A DNA stretch of 64,000 nt from Saccharomycopsis fibuligera x Saccharomycopsis cf. fibuligera (taxonomy: Eukaryota > Ascomycota > Saccharomycetes > Ascoideales > Saccharomycopsidaceae), in assembly GCA_001936135.1 (NCBI GenBank), contig CP012812.1, positions 558,001 to 622,000 on the forward strand, read 5' to 3'. Made by a program: the position numbers and the translations under genes. Shown piece by piece: positions 1 through 10,601 of the stretch (position 1 is its first letter; every line of letters starts with the position of its first letter). The notes below the pieces were generated by a model. It made no database searches. It was not told where the DNA came from and worked only from the letters and a program-made list of their open reading frames with translations.

Positions 1-1133
1 AAATCTATCGAACACGAGTTTATTATTTCATAGTTTATGGTCTATATTTACGCGGCTGCGTCATGCTTGGGCTATTCTACGCCAACGTTGACATAGCTCC
101 AGCCATATTTATTTCCATGACTATAGCAACTTTGTATATCTGCACAGTTTATCAGTAAGACGGCGTGTCGGTTGGTCGGTGTTGTATTCCCCTGCTCTGT
201 TACTTTCAAAAGCTGTCCAGTGCTCTTTCCTGCTGCCTCCGGGCTCAGCTAGCAGCAAGCAGTATCAGCCCGTCAATTGCCAACACTCCGGTACCATGGT
301 TAACCTGTATCTTTTTTGACTTGGGTCTGTTCTTGTTCGGTCTTGAGACCGGTTCAATGCAGAATTTGCCCATGGTGCAATCAATAATGGTCCACAACCA
401 GGAGGTAGAGTAGTAAAACGCAAATTAGCACAAAAAGTTTGTTGCAAGAGACTTGCCACAGCTTCTGAACAAGGCTCTACGGGGTTTTTATTTACATCAA
501 TGTGTGTATTATAAAAACTTATAAACATTGAGTTCTACGCCAGCCTGTAATAATACTGCAGCGTACGGTGATGGTGTGGTTATAGTTCCGGTCGCTGCTC
601 CCGTGACGCTCATCGCTCATCGGGCAAAAAAATAAAATTTTTTTTAGTTACGGACGATGGCCTTTTTAATGGTGTAACATATGTGATGAGGAATACTACT
701 ACTAGAGTACACTGTGAACTCTTGTGCTGGCCATTACAACTCTCGTTCGTAAACAATATTGTGCTGCGCCCATAAGTATCGACCTAATAATCACTGACCG
801 GCGAGGAAATCAGTCAATATTTGAGGCTGGTTACAGTATATATACTAAGGTCTCATATCCGCGCTTACTTGATCTGGACGGGTTTTTTTCCAGAAGGTTT
901 CAAAACTTATTCAACTTTTGAAATCTTGATCTTTGGCTGATTACTTTCAACCACATACGCATAGCTTGCCATCAGTATACCCAGCATAGTGATATTGTTA
1001 ATGATTGACTCAGAGAGGCTTACTTTTCTTTTAGTTGCTTACCGTTAAGATATATCATTATCCCCATTCACTCATTTTTTTTTTTCTTCTTCTTTCACTA
1101 TTTTTATCTTGAACAGGCTGAGTCGCTACCACA
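1..1133. other. Gene-less left end, upstream of TRZ1
   Basis: No convincing gene was found. The short open frames here either begin at non-ATG codons or have biased, non-protein-like composition. The stretch holds a T-rich tract just before 1090 and otherwise ordinary AT-rich sequence. It probably contains the TRZ1 promoter in its right part; the left part could be the flank of a gene outside the window. Confidence 0.6.
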
Positions 1134-1487
1134 TTGGTAAAGTTGAGAGTCCATAATCAATTGTTGCTCCACTGGAGTCCACCAACACAAGCCCAATCAA
1201 CCCTATTCAATCCATTTACACAACCCTTCGTTTTGTATTCTCGTCATCTGCTATTCAGCATTGGCTCTAGGCGTGCCTTGTCAGTTTTCCCAAAACTACT
1301 AAACCAACATCCCAAGTCCATAAGAAAGGGAGAATCAATCCTTTCGCCGCCATCACCAGCGCCTTCTACACCTCATAAAAGCGAGAAAGTAAAACCAGCT
1401 AATAACACGAACTTCATTACCGGAAAAAATTATTCATCTTTTGCATCAAAAAATCGACCAAATAAAGCCACATACTCAGCATCCACC
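1134..1487 (+). other. In-frame non-ATG N-terminal extension of TRZ1 (possible mitochondrial presequence)
   Basis: These 118 codons are open and in frame with TRZ1 but contain no ATG. The frame closes at a TGA at 1119-1121. The first near-cognate codon is TTG at 1134, with A at -3 and G at +4, a favourable yeast context. Translated from there, the first 66 residues contain about nine Lys/Arg and no Asp/Glu, and include the stretch RHLLFSIGSRRALSVFPKLL, which looks like an amphipathic matrix-targeting presequence. In S. cerevisiae, tRNase Z acts in both nucleus and mitochondria, and a TTG start is known to produce the mitochondrial form of GRS1. I infer dual initiation here; the segment could instead be a 5' UTR that is open by chance. 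Confidence 0.5.
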
Positions 1488-4400
1488 ATGTTTGAAATCC
1501 GTACCATATCCCATCCGACTGCTGATTCGCAGTATCCATTGATAATGGTCCAAACACAACATGGCGTCAAGTATCTTATTGGTAATGTCTCCGAGGGCAC
1601 TCAACGTATAATGACCAGCAATACTATACGAATGGGTAAAATTAAAGGAGTGTTTCTTACAGGGAAACTAACCTGGCGGAAGTTGGCTGGATTGCCGGGA
1701 TTGGTTCTCAGCGTTAGTGACCAAGGCTTGAAACTGTTGGGCTTGTCTTATGGGAATGAACTTTTGCATTATTTGGTTTCTAGTTGGAGGTATTTTGTGT
1801 TTCGAAAAGGGATGGATTTAAAGTGCAACGTTATTGACTTTGAAGATGGGAAATGCTTTGAAGATGAGTTATTGAAAATTAGAGGGTTTCAAGTTAGTGA
1901 TCAGGAGACTGCAAACCCTGATTCTACCTTTAGCTTAAGTTCAAATAACGGTAGTAATGAAACAAGCAATGTCGGTTTTAAAGAAGCAAGGTCAATCATT
2001 CAAGTGTTTTTGAACAAGCTAATCGGCAGAATGTTTCCTCTCGACGAACCAGCAAATATTCCTAATGATAAGGTAGAGGCCTCCGAAACCGAGTTGACAA
2101 ACTATACCAAGTCCGATCCAAACTTGAATGATTCGTATGTTAATACCAAGCTCCCCAAAGTTCCATCGATTAATGCATTAAGCTATTCGACCAATTATCT
2201 TATTGAATTCCATCCAGTGCGAGGCAAGTTTCAAAAGGAGAAAGCTATTGCATTGGGATTAAAACCCGGGAAAATTTTTGCCAAATTGACAAACGGAGAA
2301 TCTGTGACTTTGGAAGATGGCACAGTGATTACACCAGAGCAAGTCATTTCCCCAAAGAGATTTTTCAACAAAGTGTTGGTTTTGGACATTGTGTCAGAGA
2401 CAAATTTGCGTAACTTGTTGCGGAAGTTTCAATCAGCAGCAGCGACTGCTGAGCTTGACAGCTTCAAAGATGTCAATTTAATTTATTATTTCTTACATTC
2501 ATCAGTTGACCCAAGAGGAAAATTGTTTGGTGATCTTTTGCATTTTTTTCAAAATAAATTGAACGTTGAAAATCACGTCATTAGTCATAAAAATTACACC
2601 GCAAACTCATTGAATTTCGAACAGGCAGCTGCTCATGTATTGAAGTTGAAACTATTACAGCCAGATAATTATCGATTGCCGCTATTTCATCAGGCTAAAT
2701 ATGATGTTGACCTGCTTAAGCTGCGCAATGCAACCAAAGACAACACACTTGGAATTAATGTCATTGGAGAAGAGAAAGCTAACGAAAATACAAATGAAAA
2801 CGAGAGCACACAAGAGAATGAGCAAAGATCGTTCAATGTGTACGCTCTTGATAGAAACGAAATGTTCAAAGTCAATCACGAAATGAATATTCGTAGAGAA
2901 TCAACTGATAACTTTTTCACCAAAAATCGCGAATTACCAAGTGATGAATTTACCAAGAAGTACTGGAAACAAGTATACCGTGATGAGGTGGAAACTTTGA
3001 AACTAGATAATGTTATCCCCGCTGAATATGTTGATACGTTATTACTGAGCCAAAAGGAATTACCAACGTCAAAACAGAATGATGAAATAGTTAAGAATGA
3101 TATTCAATCACAATCTCATGAAAACCAAGAAAAACAACAACGGTTCCCAACAAAAGATGATATCCAAGAATTGAAAGATAATGTGGAAACCATTACTTTA
3201 GGCACCGGATCAGCCATTCCATCAGTTAAAAGAAACGTCATCTCCACAATTGTTCGCATACCTACCCTTGACTCTAGCACCACCGCCACCACCAAGACAG
3301 CTTCACACAGGGCAATTTTGCTAGACGCCGGAGAAAACACTATTGGATCAATAAAGCGAATTTACAATGAGCACGAACTATGGAACTTTTTCGCTAATGA
3401 ATTGAAGCTAGTTTATTTGAGCCATTTGCATGCTGACCACCATTTAGGAATTGTTTCAATCATTGAAGAATGGTGCAAATATCAAGTTCAAAAAAACAGC
3501 AATGCTACCTGCAATGATAATAAGAATACCAACGATGATACATTGTATGTTATTGCACCTTGGCAATATGATTATTTCTTGGATGACTTGAAATCCTTGG
3601 AAGTTGTCAATCAGCACCTATACCTAACTGACAAGATTAGGTTTATTTCATGTGAGGATTTCTTATTGGGTAGAAAATTACCAGAAAAGAAGCAGGAGGA
3701 TGCTTTTGAATTGTTGGCAAAATTGGATAAAGTTGAAACATGTAATGAATGCGAAGGACCGCTGGAATTGGAAATGGAAGCGGAGATGGAAATAGCTGAT
3801 GGTGAATTGGAAAACGCATCGTCATCACCGCCATTATCATCATTATCGTCGTCTTCGCAGTCACCGCCGCTACCAGCAACATCAGCCACGAATAGTATTG
3901 GGAACTCTTACGTTGCTTCAGGCTCCAGCCCAAGTTCATACCAAAATTATAAAGATCAAGCACCAAGAAATCACGAGTTGATTGATGAGATTTATAAAAC
4001 TTTGAACATCAACCGAATCCTCACATGCCGTGCTCAACACTGTCGCTGGTCGTACTGTGTCACTTTTGATGTTTCGCTTTTGCAAGCTAACAACAACGCA
4101 GGCAGAAACCTCAAGCAACAGCAACAACAGCAAACATCATTCAAGTTCAGCTATTCGGGCGATACTAGACCGACAATGGCATTTGTCAAAATCGGATCAC
4201 AATCCGACTTGCTTATACATGAAGCCACCCTTGAAGATGAACTACTCGAGATGGCAATTGCGAAGAGCCATTCAACTACTTCGGAAGCAATCATTGTTGG
4301 AAAGAGGATGAATGTGGAAAAATTGATCTTGACCCATTTCAGTCAACGGTATCCTAAATTGCCTGATGTCAATACTATCCTAAGCAACGAAGAGAATAAC

Positions 4401-4727
4401 AATTATAATAACTATGGCAATGATAGCTATGAATACAGATATAATACGAATCGTGGTGATCAAAAAATCAAAGCAAGAACCATGGATGTGGAATTTGCAT
4501 TCGACGGGTTAATGATTGATTACAAAGATATTGGCGTTAAACAAAAGGAAATTTTGAAAGATTTAGATCAAATTTTCAGTAGGGAGGAAGAATCAGAAAA
4601 ATTACACAGTGCAAATCTTCAACAAGAGGAAAAGAGTAACAGGGAGTCTAAAAAGAAAAATGGGGACAAACGAAAGGGAAACATGAAGCCTAATAAGAAG
4701 GCTAAAGTTAGTCCGCCTCTTCAATGA
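1488..4727 (+). CDS. TRZ1: tRNase Z, long form (tRNA 3'-end endonuclease)
   Basis: Endonuclease that removes 3' trailers from precursor tRNAs in nucleus and mitochondria. The start chosen is the first in-frame ATG (context CCACCATGT). The protein from there is 1079 aa, and its opening MFEIRTISHPTADSQYPL resembles the N-terminus of yeast Trz1. It is the long-form layout: a degenerate amino-terminal beta-lactamase half, a linker, then an active carboxyl half. The zinc-binding signature HLHADHHLG lies near 3423-3450, preceded by LGTGSAIPS near 3200. FSYSGDTRP (about 4145) and LILTHFSQRYP (about 4325) are the later metal-binding motifs. An acidic and Ser-rich insertion (about 3770-3900) interrupts the active half, and the C-terminus is Lys-rich. 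It converges on SSN3. Confidence 0.95.
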   Translation: MFEIRTISHPTADSQYPLIMVQTQHGVKYLIGNVSEGTQRIMTSNTIRMGKIKGVFLTGKLTWRKLAGLPGLVLSVSDQGLKLLGLSYGNELLHYLVSSWRYFVFRKGMDLKCNVIDFEDGKCFEDELLKIRGFQVSDQETANPDSTFSLSSNNGSNETSNVGFKEARSIIQVFLNKLIGRMFPLDEPANIPNDKVEASETELTNYTKSDPNLNDSYVNTKLPKVPSINALSYSTNYLIEFHPVRGKFQKEKAIALGLKPGKIFAKLTNGESVTLEDGTVITPEQVISPKRFFNKVLVLDIVSETNLRNLLRKFQSAAATAELDSFKDVNLIYYFLHSSVDPRGKLFGDLLHFFQNKLNVENHVISHKNYTANSLNFEQAAAHVLKLKLLQPDNYRLPLFHQAKYDVDLLKLRNATKDNTLGINVIGEEKANENTNENESTQENEQRSFNVYALDRNEMFKVNHEMNIRRESTDNFFTKNRELPSDEFTKKYWKQVYRDEVETLKLDNVIPAEYVDTLLLSQKELPTSKQNDEIVKNDIQSQSHENQEKQQRFPTKDDIQELKDNVETITLGTGSAIPSVKRNVISTIVRIPTLDSSTTATTKTASHRAILLDAGENTIGSIKRIYNEHELWNFFANELKLVYLSHLHADHHLGIVSIIEEWCKYQVQKNSNATCNDNKNTNDDTLYVIAPWQYDYFLDDLKSLEVVNQHLYLTDKIRFISCEDFLLGRKLPEKKQEDAFELLAKLDKVETCNECEGPLELEMEAEMEIADGELENASSSPPLSSLSSSSQSPPLPATSATNSIGNSYVASGSSPSSYQNYKDQAPRNHELIDEIYKTLNINRILTCRAQHCRWSYCVTFDVSLLQANNNAGRNLKQQQQQQTSFKFSYSGDTRPTMAFVKIGSQSDLLIHEATLEDELLEMAIAKSHSTTSEAIIVGKRMNVEKLILTHFSQRYPKLPDVNTILSNEENNNYNNYGNDSYEYRYNTNRGDQKIKARTMDVEFAFDGLMIDYKDIGVKQKEILKDLDQIFSREEESEKLHSANLQQEEKSNRESKKKNGDKRKGNMKPNKKAKVSPPLQ

Positions 4728-5149
4728 TATTTGAGATTTTTGATTGTTTTATTTAGATTACAGTTCTGATTGGCTATACTGTATTGTGAAGGTTATTGTT
4801 TATTAGTACTTGTTTATATTGCATTTATATTCTTTATTTTTATTGTTTACTTTTTTGTTTTTTTAGTTCACTTTATTTTATTGTACATAACAGTTTAACC
4901 AAAAACACCCAAACAATGCATATTGTATATTTCGTCAACTTTTAAGTTAAATGTAATTATAATGTGCAAGAAATCCAAACTCGTTGATGTAAGTAACATA
5001 AAAAAAACCCTATTAAAGCAAACATGCAGTCCAAAATGAGTGCAGTAGAAACAAGCAAACAAAAAACAAAAAACAAAAAATAAATCAGACAAAGAAAAAC
5101 AAAAAAATACAGCAAAGAAACAAAAGCCCAATGAAAAAACACTCCACTA
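4728..5149. other. Convergent TRZ1/SSN3 3' intergenic region
   Basis: A spacer of 422 bases between two converging genes. It is very AT-rich, with T-rich sequence after TRZ1 and A-rich sequence on the SSN3 side, as expected for paired 3' UTRs and polyadenylation signals. No gene seen. Confidence 0.6.
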
Positions 5150-6364
5150 CTAGTATTTTGTCTTCTTTTTAGAATGAAGTGAACCAGTAGAATCAGCAAA
5201 CTGTCTCTTAGAATTATGGACTTGGCGCAAATGAACATTATCGTTACCAACCTTTCTCTGCGGATACTGTATTTTTTGCCCTTCAAAAACATTATCCGTA
5301 ACTTTTGGGTTTTCCAAAAAATAAGGATGCACCATCCCATCATACGCGGTCAACCTTCTAGCTGGATCATACTCTAGCAAATTTGCCAACAATGACAAAC
5401 ATTTCTTATTAGTGCCACCAATGGAGTGAAACCATGCTTGTAAATTAGGCTGGAATATTTTGAATTGTTGCAAGGAGCGATACTCTGGATATTCAGGCAA
5501 TGATGGCCATTTGTTTTGATTCGGCGTGCCCATGATTTCCACAATTTTCTGCATTTGGTTTCTTTGAAATGGAACATTTTTCTTGTTATCCATTTTAGCT
5601 TCTTCACCTTTGAAGATTGGCCTCAAGGCAAGCAATTCTGCCAAGATGCATCCCACTGCCCATTGATCAATAGAAGGAGTGTAATGTCTTGCTCCAAGTA
5701 AAAGCTCAGGAGCTCGGTACCATATTGTCACCACCACTTTGTCACCAACGTATAGCGTTTGTAACGGATTATTGAATCTTCTAGCTAGCCCTAAATCGCC
5801 AATCTTGACAATACCATCGGAAGTGACCATGATATTCGCTGGTTTCAAGTCTCTGTGAATCACCCAGTTTTGATGCAAAAATGACACCCCGTTAAGGATT
5901 TGCCACATTATGGATTTGAAAGTAGGTTCAGGAATAGGTTTAAGGCCATTTTGGGAATGGAAATGAATAATTTGTAGCAAATCATGTTCCGCAAACTCAC
6001 TAATCATATAGATGCACTTTTTCTCAAGAATGATTTCTACCAACTGAGTAATGTTTTTGTTGCTCAACTCGCGACAAAGAGCCATTTCTCTGCATGCTGA
6101 CTGGGAAATTCCTGTGTATTGAGTGATTTCCCCGTCTCTAGTATCGCCTTTGAACTTTTTGATGGCGTAGTATTGTCCGTTATCTGGAGTGTTTGCCGCT
6201 TTGGCCTTGTATACTCGACCATAGGTTCCTGAGGCAATGTAGCCCAAGATATCATATTTTTGCACCACTGATACCCTCAGGTTGTCCTTTCGTAGTTTGT
6301 AGGTGCCCAAGGTGAGAATGCTGTTGTCAGCCATTATTGGATGCTGGTATTTCATCAGGTTCAT
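5150..6364 (-). CDS. SSN3: Cyclin-dependent kinase of the Mediator kinase module (CDK8)
   Basis: Serine/threonine kinase that, with its cyclin SSN8, forms the detachable Mediator module and phosphorylates RNA polymerase II CTD and gene-specific factors. The 404-aa protein is almost entirely kinase domain. Visible are the glycine loop [13 protein letters not shown] (about 42-54), the CDK8-type alphaC motif SQSACRE (replacing PSTAIRE), HRDLKPAN (about 170-177), DLG instead of DFG (about 190), and the activation segment [16 protein letters not shown], which has Asp where most CDKs carry the activating Thr. These departures are typical of fungal Cdk8/Ssn3. The ATG at 6364 is first in frame; a second Met lies at residue 11. 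It is divergent from SUV3. Confidence 0.95.
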   Translation of the reverse strand: MNLMKYQHPIMADNSILTLGTYKLRKDNLRVSVVQKYDILGYIASGTYGRVYKAKAANTPDNGQYYAIKKFKGDTRDGEITQYTGISQSACREMALCRELSNKNITQLVEIILEKKCIYMISEFAEHDLLQIIHFHSQNGLKPIPEPTFKSIMWQILNGVSFLHQNWVIHRDLKPANIMVTSDGIVKIGDLGLARRFNNPLQTLYVGDKVVVTIWYRAPELLLGARHYTPSIDQWAVGCILAELLALRPIFKGEEAKMDNKKNVPFQRNQMQKIVEIMGTPNQNKWPSLPEYPEYRSLQQFKIFQPNLQAWFHSIGGTNKKCLSLLANLLEYDPARRLTAYDGMVHPYFLENPKVTDNVFEGQKIQYPQRKVGNDNVHLRQVHNSKRQFADSTGSLHSKKKTKY

Positions 6365-6825
6365 TTTGGGGGGAAGTGGCTATATATCCGACATGTAGTT
6401 GTTAACGTTTGTTATTGTTGTTTTTGGATGGTATTTCAAGTATTTTTTTTTTTTTTTAAGCCAGGATTTCTCTGAAAATAGATTCCGCAGTGATGCAGTG
6501 GTCTGTCTCAAGATCAGTTCACAATTTTAAGATGTTGGCTTGACTTTCTGTGCACTATTCTCTAGAAACAGCAGTTGCTGGTTGTGTGCTGTTACAGTCC
6601 GGCAGTAATATGAGCTTCCGAGTGAAATCACCGCTGCGCAGCGCACCGGGTAAAAAAAAAAAAAAAAGAAGGCCATCGCAGTTTTTTTTTTTTTTTTTTG
6701 TTTTATTTTATTTTTTTCAATTGCAAATCTCAAGATGCAATAGAAGAGCGAAGAGCAAGAGAAGAAGCAACGACAGACTTAACACTCCACAAAACAAACA
6801 GACCTTCCCAACATAGGCTCGGAGT
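6365..6825. promoter_or_regulatory. Divergent SSN3/SUV3 promoter region
   Basis: This 461-base spacer must carry the promoters of both divergent genes. It contains a T run near 6447-6459, an A run near 6653-6666 and T runs near 6681-6695, typical nucleosome-excluding poly(dA:dT) tracts. No coding capacity is credible. Confidence 0.5.
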
Positions 6826-9456
6826 ATGATAAGAACTGCTCTTATAAGGACAAGAGCGTACAGTGCCAGGCTTACGCCACCGCCAGTATGCTCGGAAAAT
6901 GCCATCAGCAGTAGTATCAGAAATCTTCATGTTAGCCGCCCAGCAGCCAGATCAGCCGTCATTAAGGGCAAGAAGAACAGCAGCAAATTCAAGTCACGAA
7001 CCTTTGTACCCAAGAATAACTACGATTTCAAAGATAGCGACGATGACGTACTTAGGCTGAAAGCAGTGAGCCGGTTGGTGCATCTTAGAAACAAAGAGCG
7101 TTTGAGTAACCAGAGCAGCCAAAGTGTTAATATTGTTGTCAAGCCCAGCAAAACTACAGCCCCACAGTCTGGCAAGAGCAACCAGACAGCCCAAAAGAAT
7201 ACGCGTGTTGTGAATTGGGGCAACTTGTCGCCTCGCGGGCAACTCGGTGCTATTACTGAATCATTAACCTTTGAGGTAGTTAACGATCCATTCAATAAAA
7301 AAGTGCTAGATGCGTTACTCCACATTATGGAGGCAAACGCTAGAAAAGTGCGTTCAGATCACAGCAACAACGGTATATACTATTTGGGCCAGAAACTCAA
7401 ATCACAACTCCAGGCTCCTAGACAACCGATAGCAGAATTTTCGTTGGAAACGTTGATAAACCCACAGCAAGAACAATTAGCGGATATCTTGTACCATATT
7501 TACCAACACGACAAAACTATCAGATGGCCTCAGCCATTAGTTGCAAAACACCAAATTGGCACTAGTTTAGATTCAAAATTTTTGTACATTCTCAACAGAG
7601 TCCTCGAGGACACCATACGGTTCTCCAAAATCATGTTCAGTCCTTCCGAAGACAGCACTATTGATATTTCTAACCCAACCAAATGGTTTCCTATGGCAAG
7701 ACAACTTAAGCGTAAAATCATAATGCATGTGGGCCCCACCAATAGTGGCAAAACCTACCATGCGCTCAAAAAGCTCGAAAAAAGCAAAAGCGGATACTTT
7801 GCCGGTCCATTACGGCTATTAGCGAGAGAAGTATATGAACGTTTCCGGGATAAAAATATTCGATGCAATTTGATCACTGGGGAGGAAATTATCGAAGATA
7901 TTGATGCAAACGGCAAAATTGCTGGATTGTCTTCGGGCACAGTGGAGATGATTTCCACCGTGCGAGAATACGATGTGGTAGTGTTGGATGAGATTCAAAT
8001 GATTGCCGATGAGAGTCGAGGCTGGGCCTGGACTCAAGCACTTATTGGTGTTAGGGCCAAAGAAATCCATTTGTGTGGCGAAGCGAGTGCGGTGCCATTG
8101 ATTAAAAAAATTTGCAAATTGACCGGTGACGATGTTGAGGTGAATTATTATGAGAGATTGGGTAAACTTGAAGTTGAAAGACAACCGTTGGGTGTCGATA
8201 ATTTGGAAGGATTGGAAAAAGGGGATTGTGTTGTTGCTTTTTCCAAAACTGATATCCTCAAGTACAAGGCCCAAATTGAAGAAGTAACAGGGAAGAGCGT
8301 GGCGGTGATTTATGGAGGTTTACCAGCCGAGACACGAGTGCAGCAAGCTAATGATTTCAATACTGGAAAGGCTGAAATCTTGGTTGCTTCGGATGCTATT
8401 GGCATGGGATTGAACTTGAGTATCAAGAGGGTGATTTTCAGCAAAGTGAAGAAATTCGATGGTGTGGCCAAGACGCTATTGACGGTCTCTCAATTGAAGC
8501 AAATTGCTGGTAGAGCAGGAAGATACAAAGTTGCTCCAACGAGATCGTCACAAGGTCAAAACACCGCCCCAGAACCGGTGTTTGATGTAATTGAAGACGA
8601 AAAAATTGCATCAGTAGCAGCAGCAGCAGCAGCAGCAGCAGCACCAGTGGACAAGAAAGGTTCAACTGGGTACGTTACTGCCTTCAAACGAAGTCAACTC
8701 GAAATAATAAAAAGTCATTTAACAGCAGACATTGAGTACTTGAAAAAAGCCTGCATTTGGCCACCGGATCACATTTGGGGGGAATACGTTGCAGGGTTCC
8801 CCACAGGGACCAGTCTCAAGGAAGTTCTAGCTGTGTATTCTGTTGAAGTTGAATCAAGTGAACTATTTTTCAGCAGCTCCACTAAATCCAGGGAGCTGAT
8901 CTGTGAAATGTTTGATGGTATTCAACATATGATGATTGGTGATCAGCTAAAACTCTTGACCGCGCCAATGGATAACCGGCAGCAGGGGTTTGCACAACTG
9001 ATGGTCCGTGCATTTTGTGAGACTATAGCTAATAGTGATACCAAGAGCATTTTTGACTTTGCTTTACCGTTCCATTTGATCGCGGAGACCAAAGGGTTAT
9101 ACGGCGGCATGCCGGCAATGTATAAAGGCAAAGATTTGGCGCAAATGGATCTAGAATACGGTTTTGGAGAAGAGCCTACGTTTGGCACGTCCGACCCGCT
9201 GGCTAAGTATTTAAAGCAGTTGGAAATTTTCCACAAGATGGTGATGCTTTTCTGCTGGTTGAGTTACAGGTACCCAAAGTATTTTGTCGATAGGGAAGGA
9301 GCAGTGGATATCAAGCACTTATGCGAATTCAAGATCTCGGAAGCCTTGGCCAGTATGAACAGGGCCAATAAGTTTAAGTCGTATAAGAATAGAGCTAGTA
9401 ACCGGTCTCTGTATGGTTCTAATAGGGAGATGAAGATACTTGATTTTAGTTTTTGA
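6826..9456 (+). CDS. SUV3: Mitochondrial ATP-dependent RNA helicase SUV3 (degradosome)
   Basis: SUV3 is the helicase subunit of the mitochondrial degradosome (mtEXO, with the exonuclease DSS1) and turns over introns and aberrant mitochondrial RNAs. The 876-aa protein starts with MIRTALIRTRAYSARL, a Ser/Arg-rich presequence. Helicase motifs are the P-loop GPTNSGKT (about 303-310), DEIQ (about 388-391), SSGTVEM, VVAFSK, ASDAIGMGLNL and QIAGRAGRY. A run of nine alanines encoded by GCA repeats (about 8609-8642) sits just after the last motif, in a loop rich in low-complexity residues. The C-terminal Suv3 domain follows and ends in a basic tail. Its start is divergent from SSN3, and its 3' end converges with the SDR pair. 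Confidence 0.96.
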   Translation: MIRTALIRTRAYSARLTPPPVCSENAISSSIRNLHVSRPAARSAVIKGKKNSSKFKSRTFVPKNNYDFKDSDDDVLRLKAVSRLVHLRNKERLSNQSSQSVNIVVKPSKTTAPQSGKSNQTAQKNTRVVNWGNLSPRGQLGAITESLTFEVVNDPFNKKVLDALLHIMEANARKVRSDHSNNGIYYLGQKLKSQLQAPRQPIAEFSLETLINPQQEQLADILYHIYQHDKTIRWPQPLVAKHQIGTSLDSKFLYILNRVLEDTIRFSKIMFSPSEDSTIDISNPTKWFPMARQLKRKIIMHVGPTNSGKTYHALKKLEKSKSGYFAGPLRLLAREVYERFRDKNIRCNLITGEEIIEDIDANGKIAGLSSGTVEMISTVREYDVVVLDEIQMIADESRGWAWTQALIGVRAKEIHLCGEASAVPLIKKICKLTGDDVEVNYYERLGKLEVERQPLGVDNLEGLEKGDCVVAFSKTDILKYKAQIEEVTGKSVAVIYGGLPAETRVQQANDFNTGKAEILVASDAIGMGLNLSIKRVIFSKVKKFDGVAKTLLTVSQLKQIAGRAGRYKVAPTRSSQGQNTAPEPVFDVIEDEKIASVAAAAAAAAAPVDKKGSTGYVTAFKRSQLEIIKSHLTADIEYLKKACIWPPDHIWGEYVAGFPTGTSLKEVLAVYSVEVESSELFFSSSTKSRELICEMFDGIQHMMIGDQLKLLTAPMDNRQQGFAQLMVRAFCETIANSDTKSIFDFALPFHLIAETKGLYGGMPAMYKGKDLAQMDLEYGFGEEPTFGTSDPLAKYLKQLEIFHKMVMLFCWLSYRYPKYFVDREGAVDIKHLCEFKISEALASMNRANKFKSYKNRASNRSLYGSNREMKILDFSF

Positions 9457-9797
9457 TGACCTGCACTTGTATATATATATTGCATTTTTTGCTTGTCATA
9501 ATGATGAATGCAAGCTTTTTTTTTTTTTGTCTTTCTTTCTCTCTTTCTTTCTTTTTTAGTTGATTACTTTTTCTACACTTCATTTGGCATTTCCTGATTA
9601 TTTTTTTTTCTTTTTATTCTCCTTATAGTTACTTTACTTTCCCTTTGTGGAATCATACCTTTTGTAATATAGACATCTACGGCAGTTTCTGTTGCTCCAA
9701 CATGACTGTTTATCATTGTACTTTTATTTCAATTGTAGTTTTTGTATTCAAAATAGTAAAGCTATTCTACAGTTTTTTGATGACAAAGAGTGTTTAT
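9457..9797. other. Convergent SUV3/SDR intergenic region
   Basis: A spacer of 341 bases, strongly T-rich on the + strand, with several T runs and CTTT repeats around 9517-9620. It fits overlapping 3' UTRs; nothing else seen. Confidence 0.55.
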
Positions 9798-10601
9798 TCA
9801 ACGACCCATCCAGCCGCCATCAACCAACAAAGTTTCCCCAGTGACATAATCTGAGGCCCTCGAGCACAAGAATGCGGCCGGTCCTCTAAAATCATCCGGC
9901 GTGCCCCATCTCCCAATTGGGATTCTCTCTGAGATCTGTCTTCCTCTCACTGGGTCCTCTTTCAACGACTTTACCAACTTGGTCTCGATGTACCCAGGAG
10001 CAATGCCGTTGACGTTGATGCCTCTGCTGCTCCATTCGTTGGACAAAGCCTGCACGAAGCCCTTGAGACCGGACTTGGAGATGGCGTACGGAGCACTAAG
10101 GATGCCGCCCTGGAACGAAATCAAGGACAACGTGAAGAGAATCTTGCCCTTGACGTTGTTTTCGAGCATGTGCTTGCCCACCAAGCGGGTGAGTTTGGCA
10201 GGGAAGAGCAAGTCAATTTGAAGCACTTGATTGAAGATTTCCTCGGGGAAGTCCTCAGCACTATGGCGCAAATTGACTCCTGCATTGTTGATCAAGATGT
10301 CGATTTGGCCGGTTTGGGAAAGTTGGATTGCTGGGTCGACGATCTTAGACTGGATGTCTTCGATCTTCACCTCGGCGACGTCGGCCTGGATGGTGGAGAC
10401 CACAAGTTGCTCGCCATGGGGGCTGATCTTCTTGAGCTGGTCAATTGCTGGGGATGGGTCTGTAGTTGGGCGGTGGATGAGGATGATTTGACGGGCGCCT
10501 TGTTCGCTGAGGCCGGAGGTGATGCCGAGGCCGATGCCTGAGGTTGCGCCAGTAGCTAGGACAACCTTGCCTTCTAAAGAGAAGATACTTTGTGGAGACA
10601 T
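9798..10601 (-). CDS. Short-chain dehydrogenase/reductase, tandem copy 1
   Basis: NAD(P)-dependent oxidoreductase of the classical SDR family, 267 aa. The cofactor motif TGATSGIG is at about 17-24, NNAG at about 105-108, the catalytic serine in SLISF, and the active-site YAISK near 170. The C-terminus SDYVTGETLLVDGGW is typical of classical SDRs. The overall pattern resembles 2-deoxy-D-gluconate 3-dehydrogenase (KduD) type enzymes, but the substrate cannot be told from sequence. The neighbour at 10961-11767 is a diverged duplicate, roughly half identical by eye, on the same strand. Codon choice is GC-rich at third positions (AAG, ATC, GTC, TTG), unlike most nearby genes, suggesting strong expression or a different history. 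Confidence 0.85.
   Translation of the reverse strand: MSPQSIFSLEGKVVLATGATSGIGLGITSGLSEQGARQIILIHRPTTDPSPAIDQLKKISPHGEQLVVSTIQADVAEVKIEDIQSKIVDPAIQLSQTGQIDILINNAGVNLRHSAEDFPEEIFNQVLQIDLLFPAKLTRLVGKHMLENNVKGKILFTLSLISFQGGILSAPYAISKSGLKGFVQALSNEWSSRGINVNGIAPGYIETKLVKSLKEDPVRGRQISERIPIGRWGTPDDFRGPAAFLCSRASDYVTGETLLVDGGWMGR

Noticed and set aside
3611-4311. Several overlapping frames antisense or out of frame in TRZ1
   Set aside because: Shadow frames of a clear conserved gene, caused by Ser/Gln-rich repeats.
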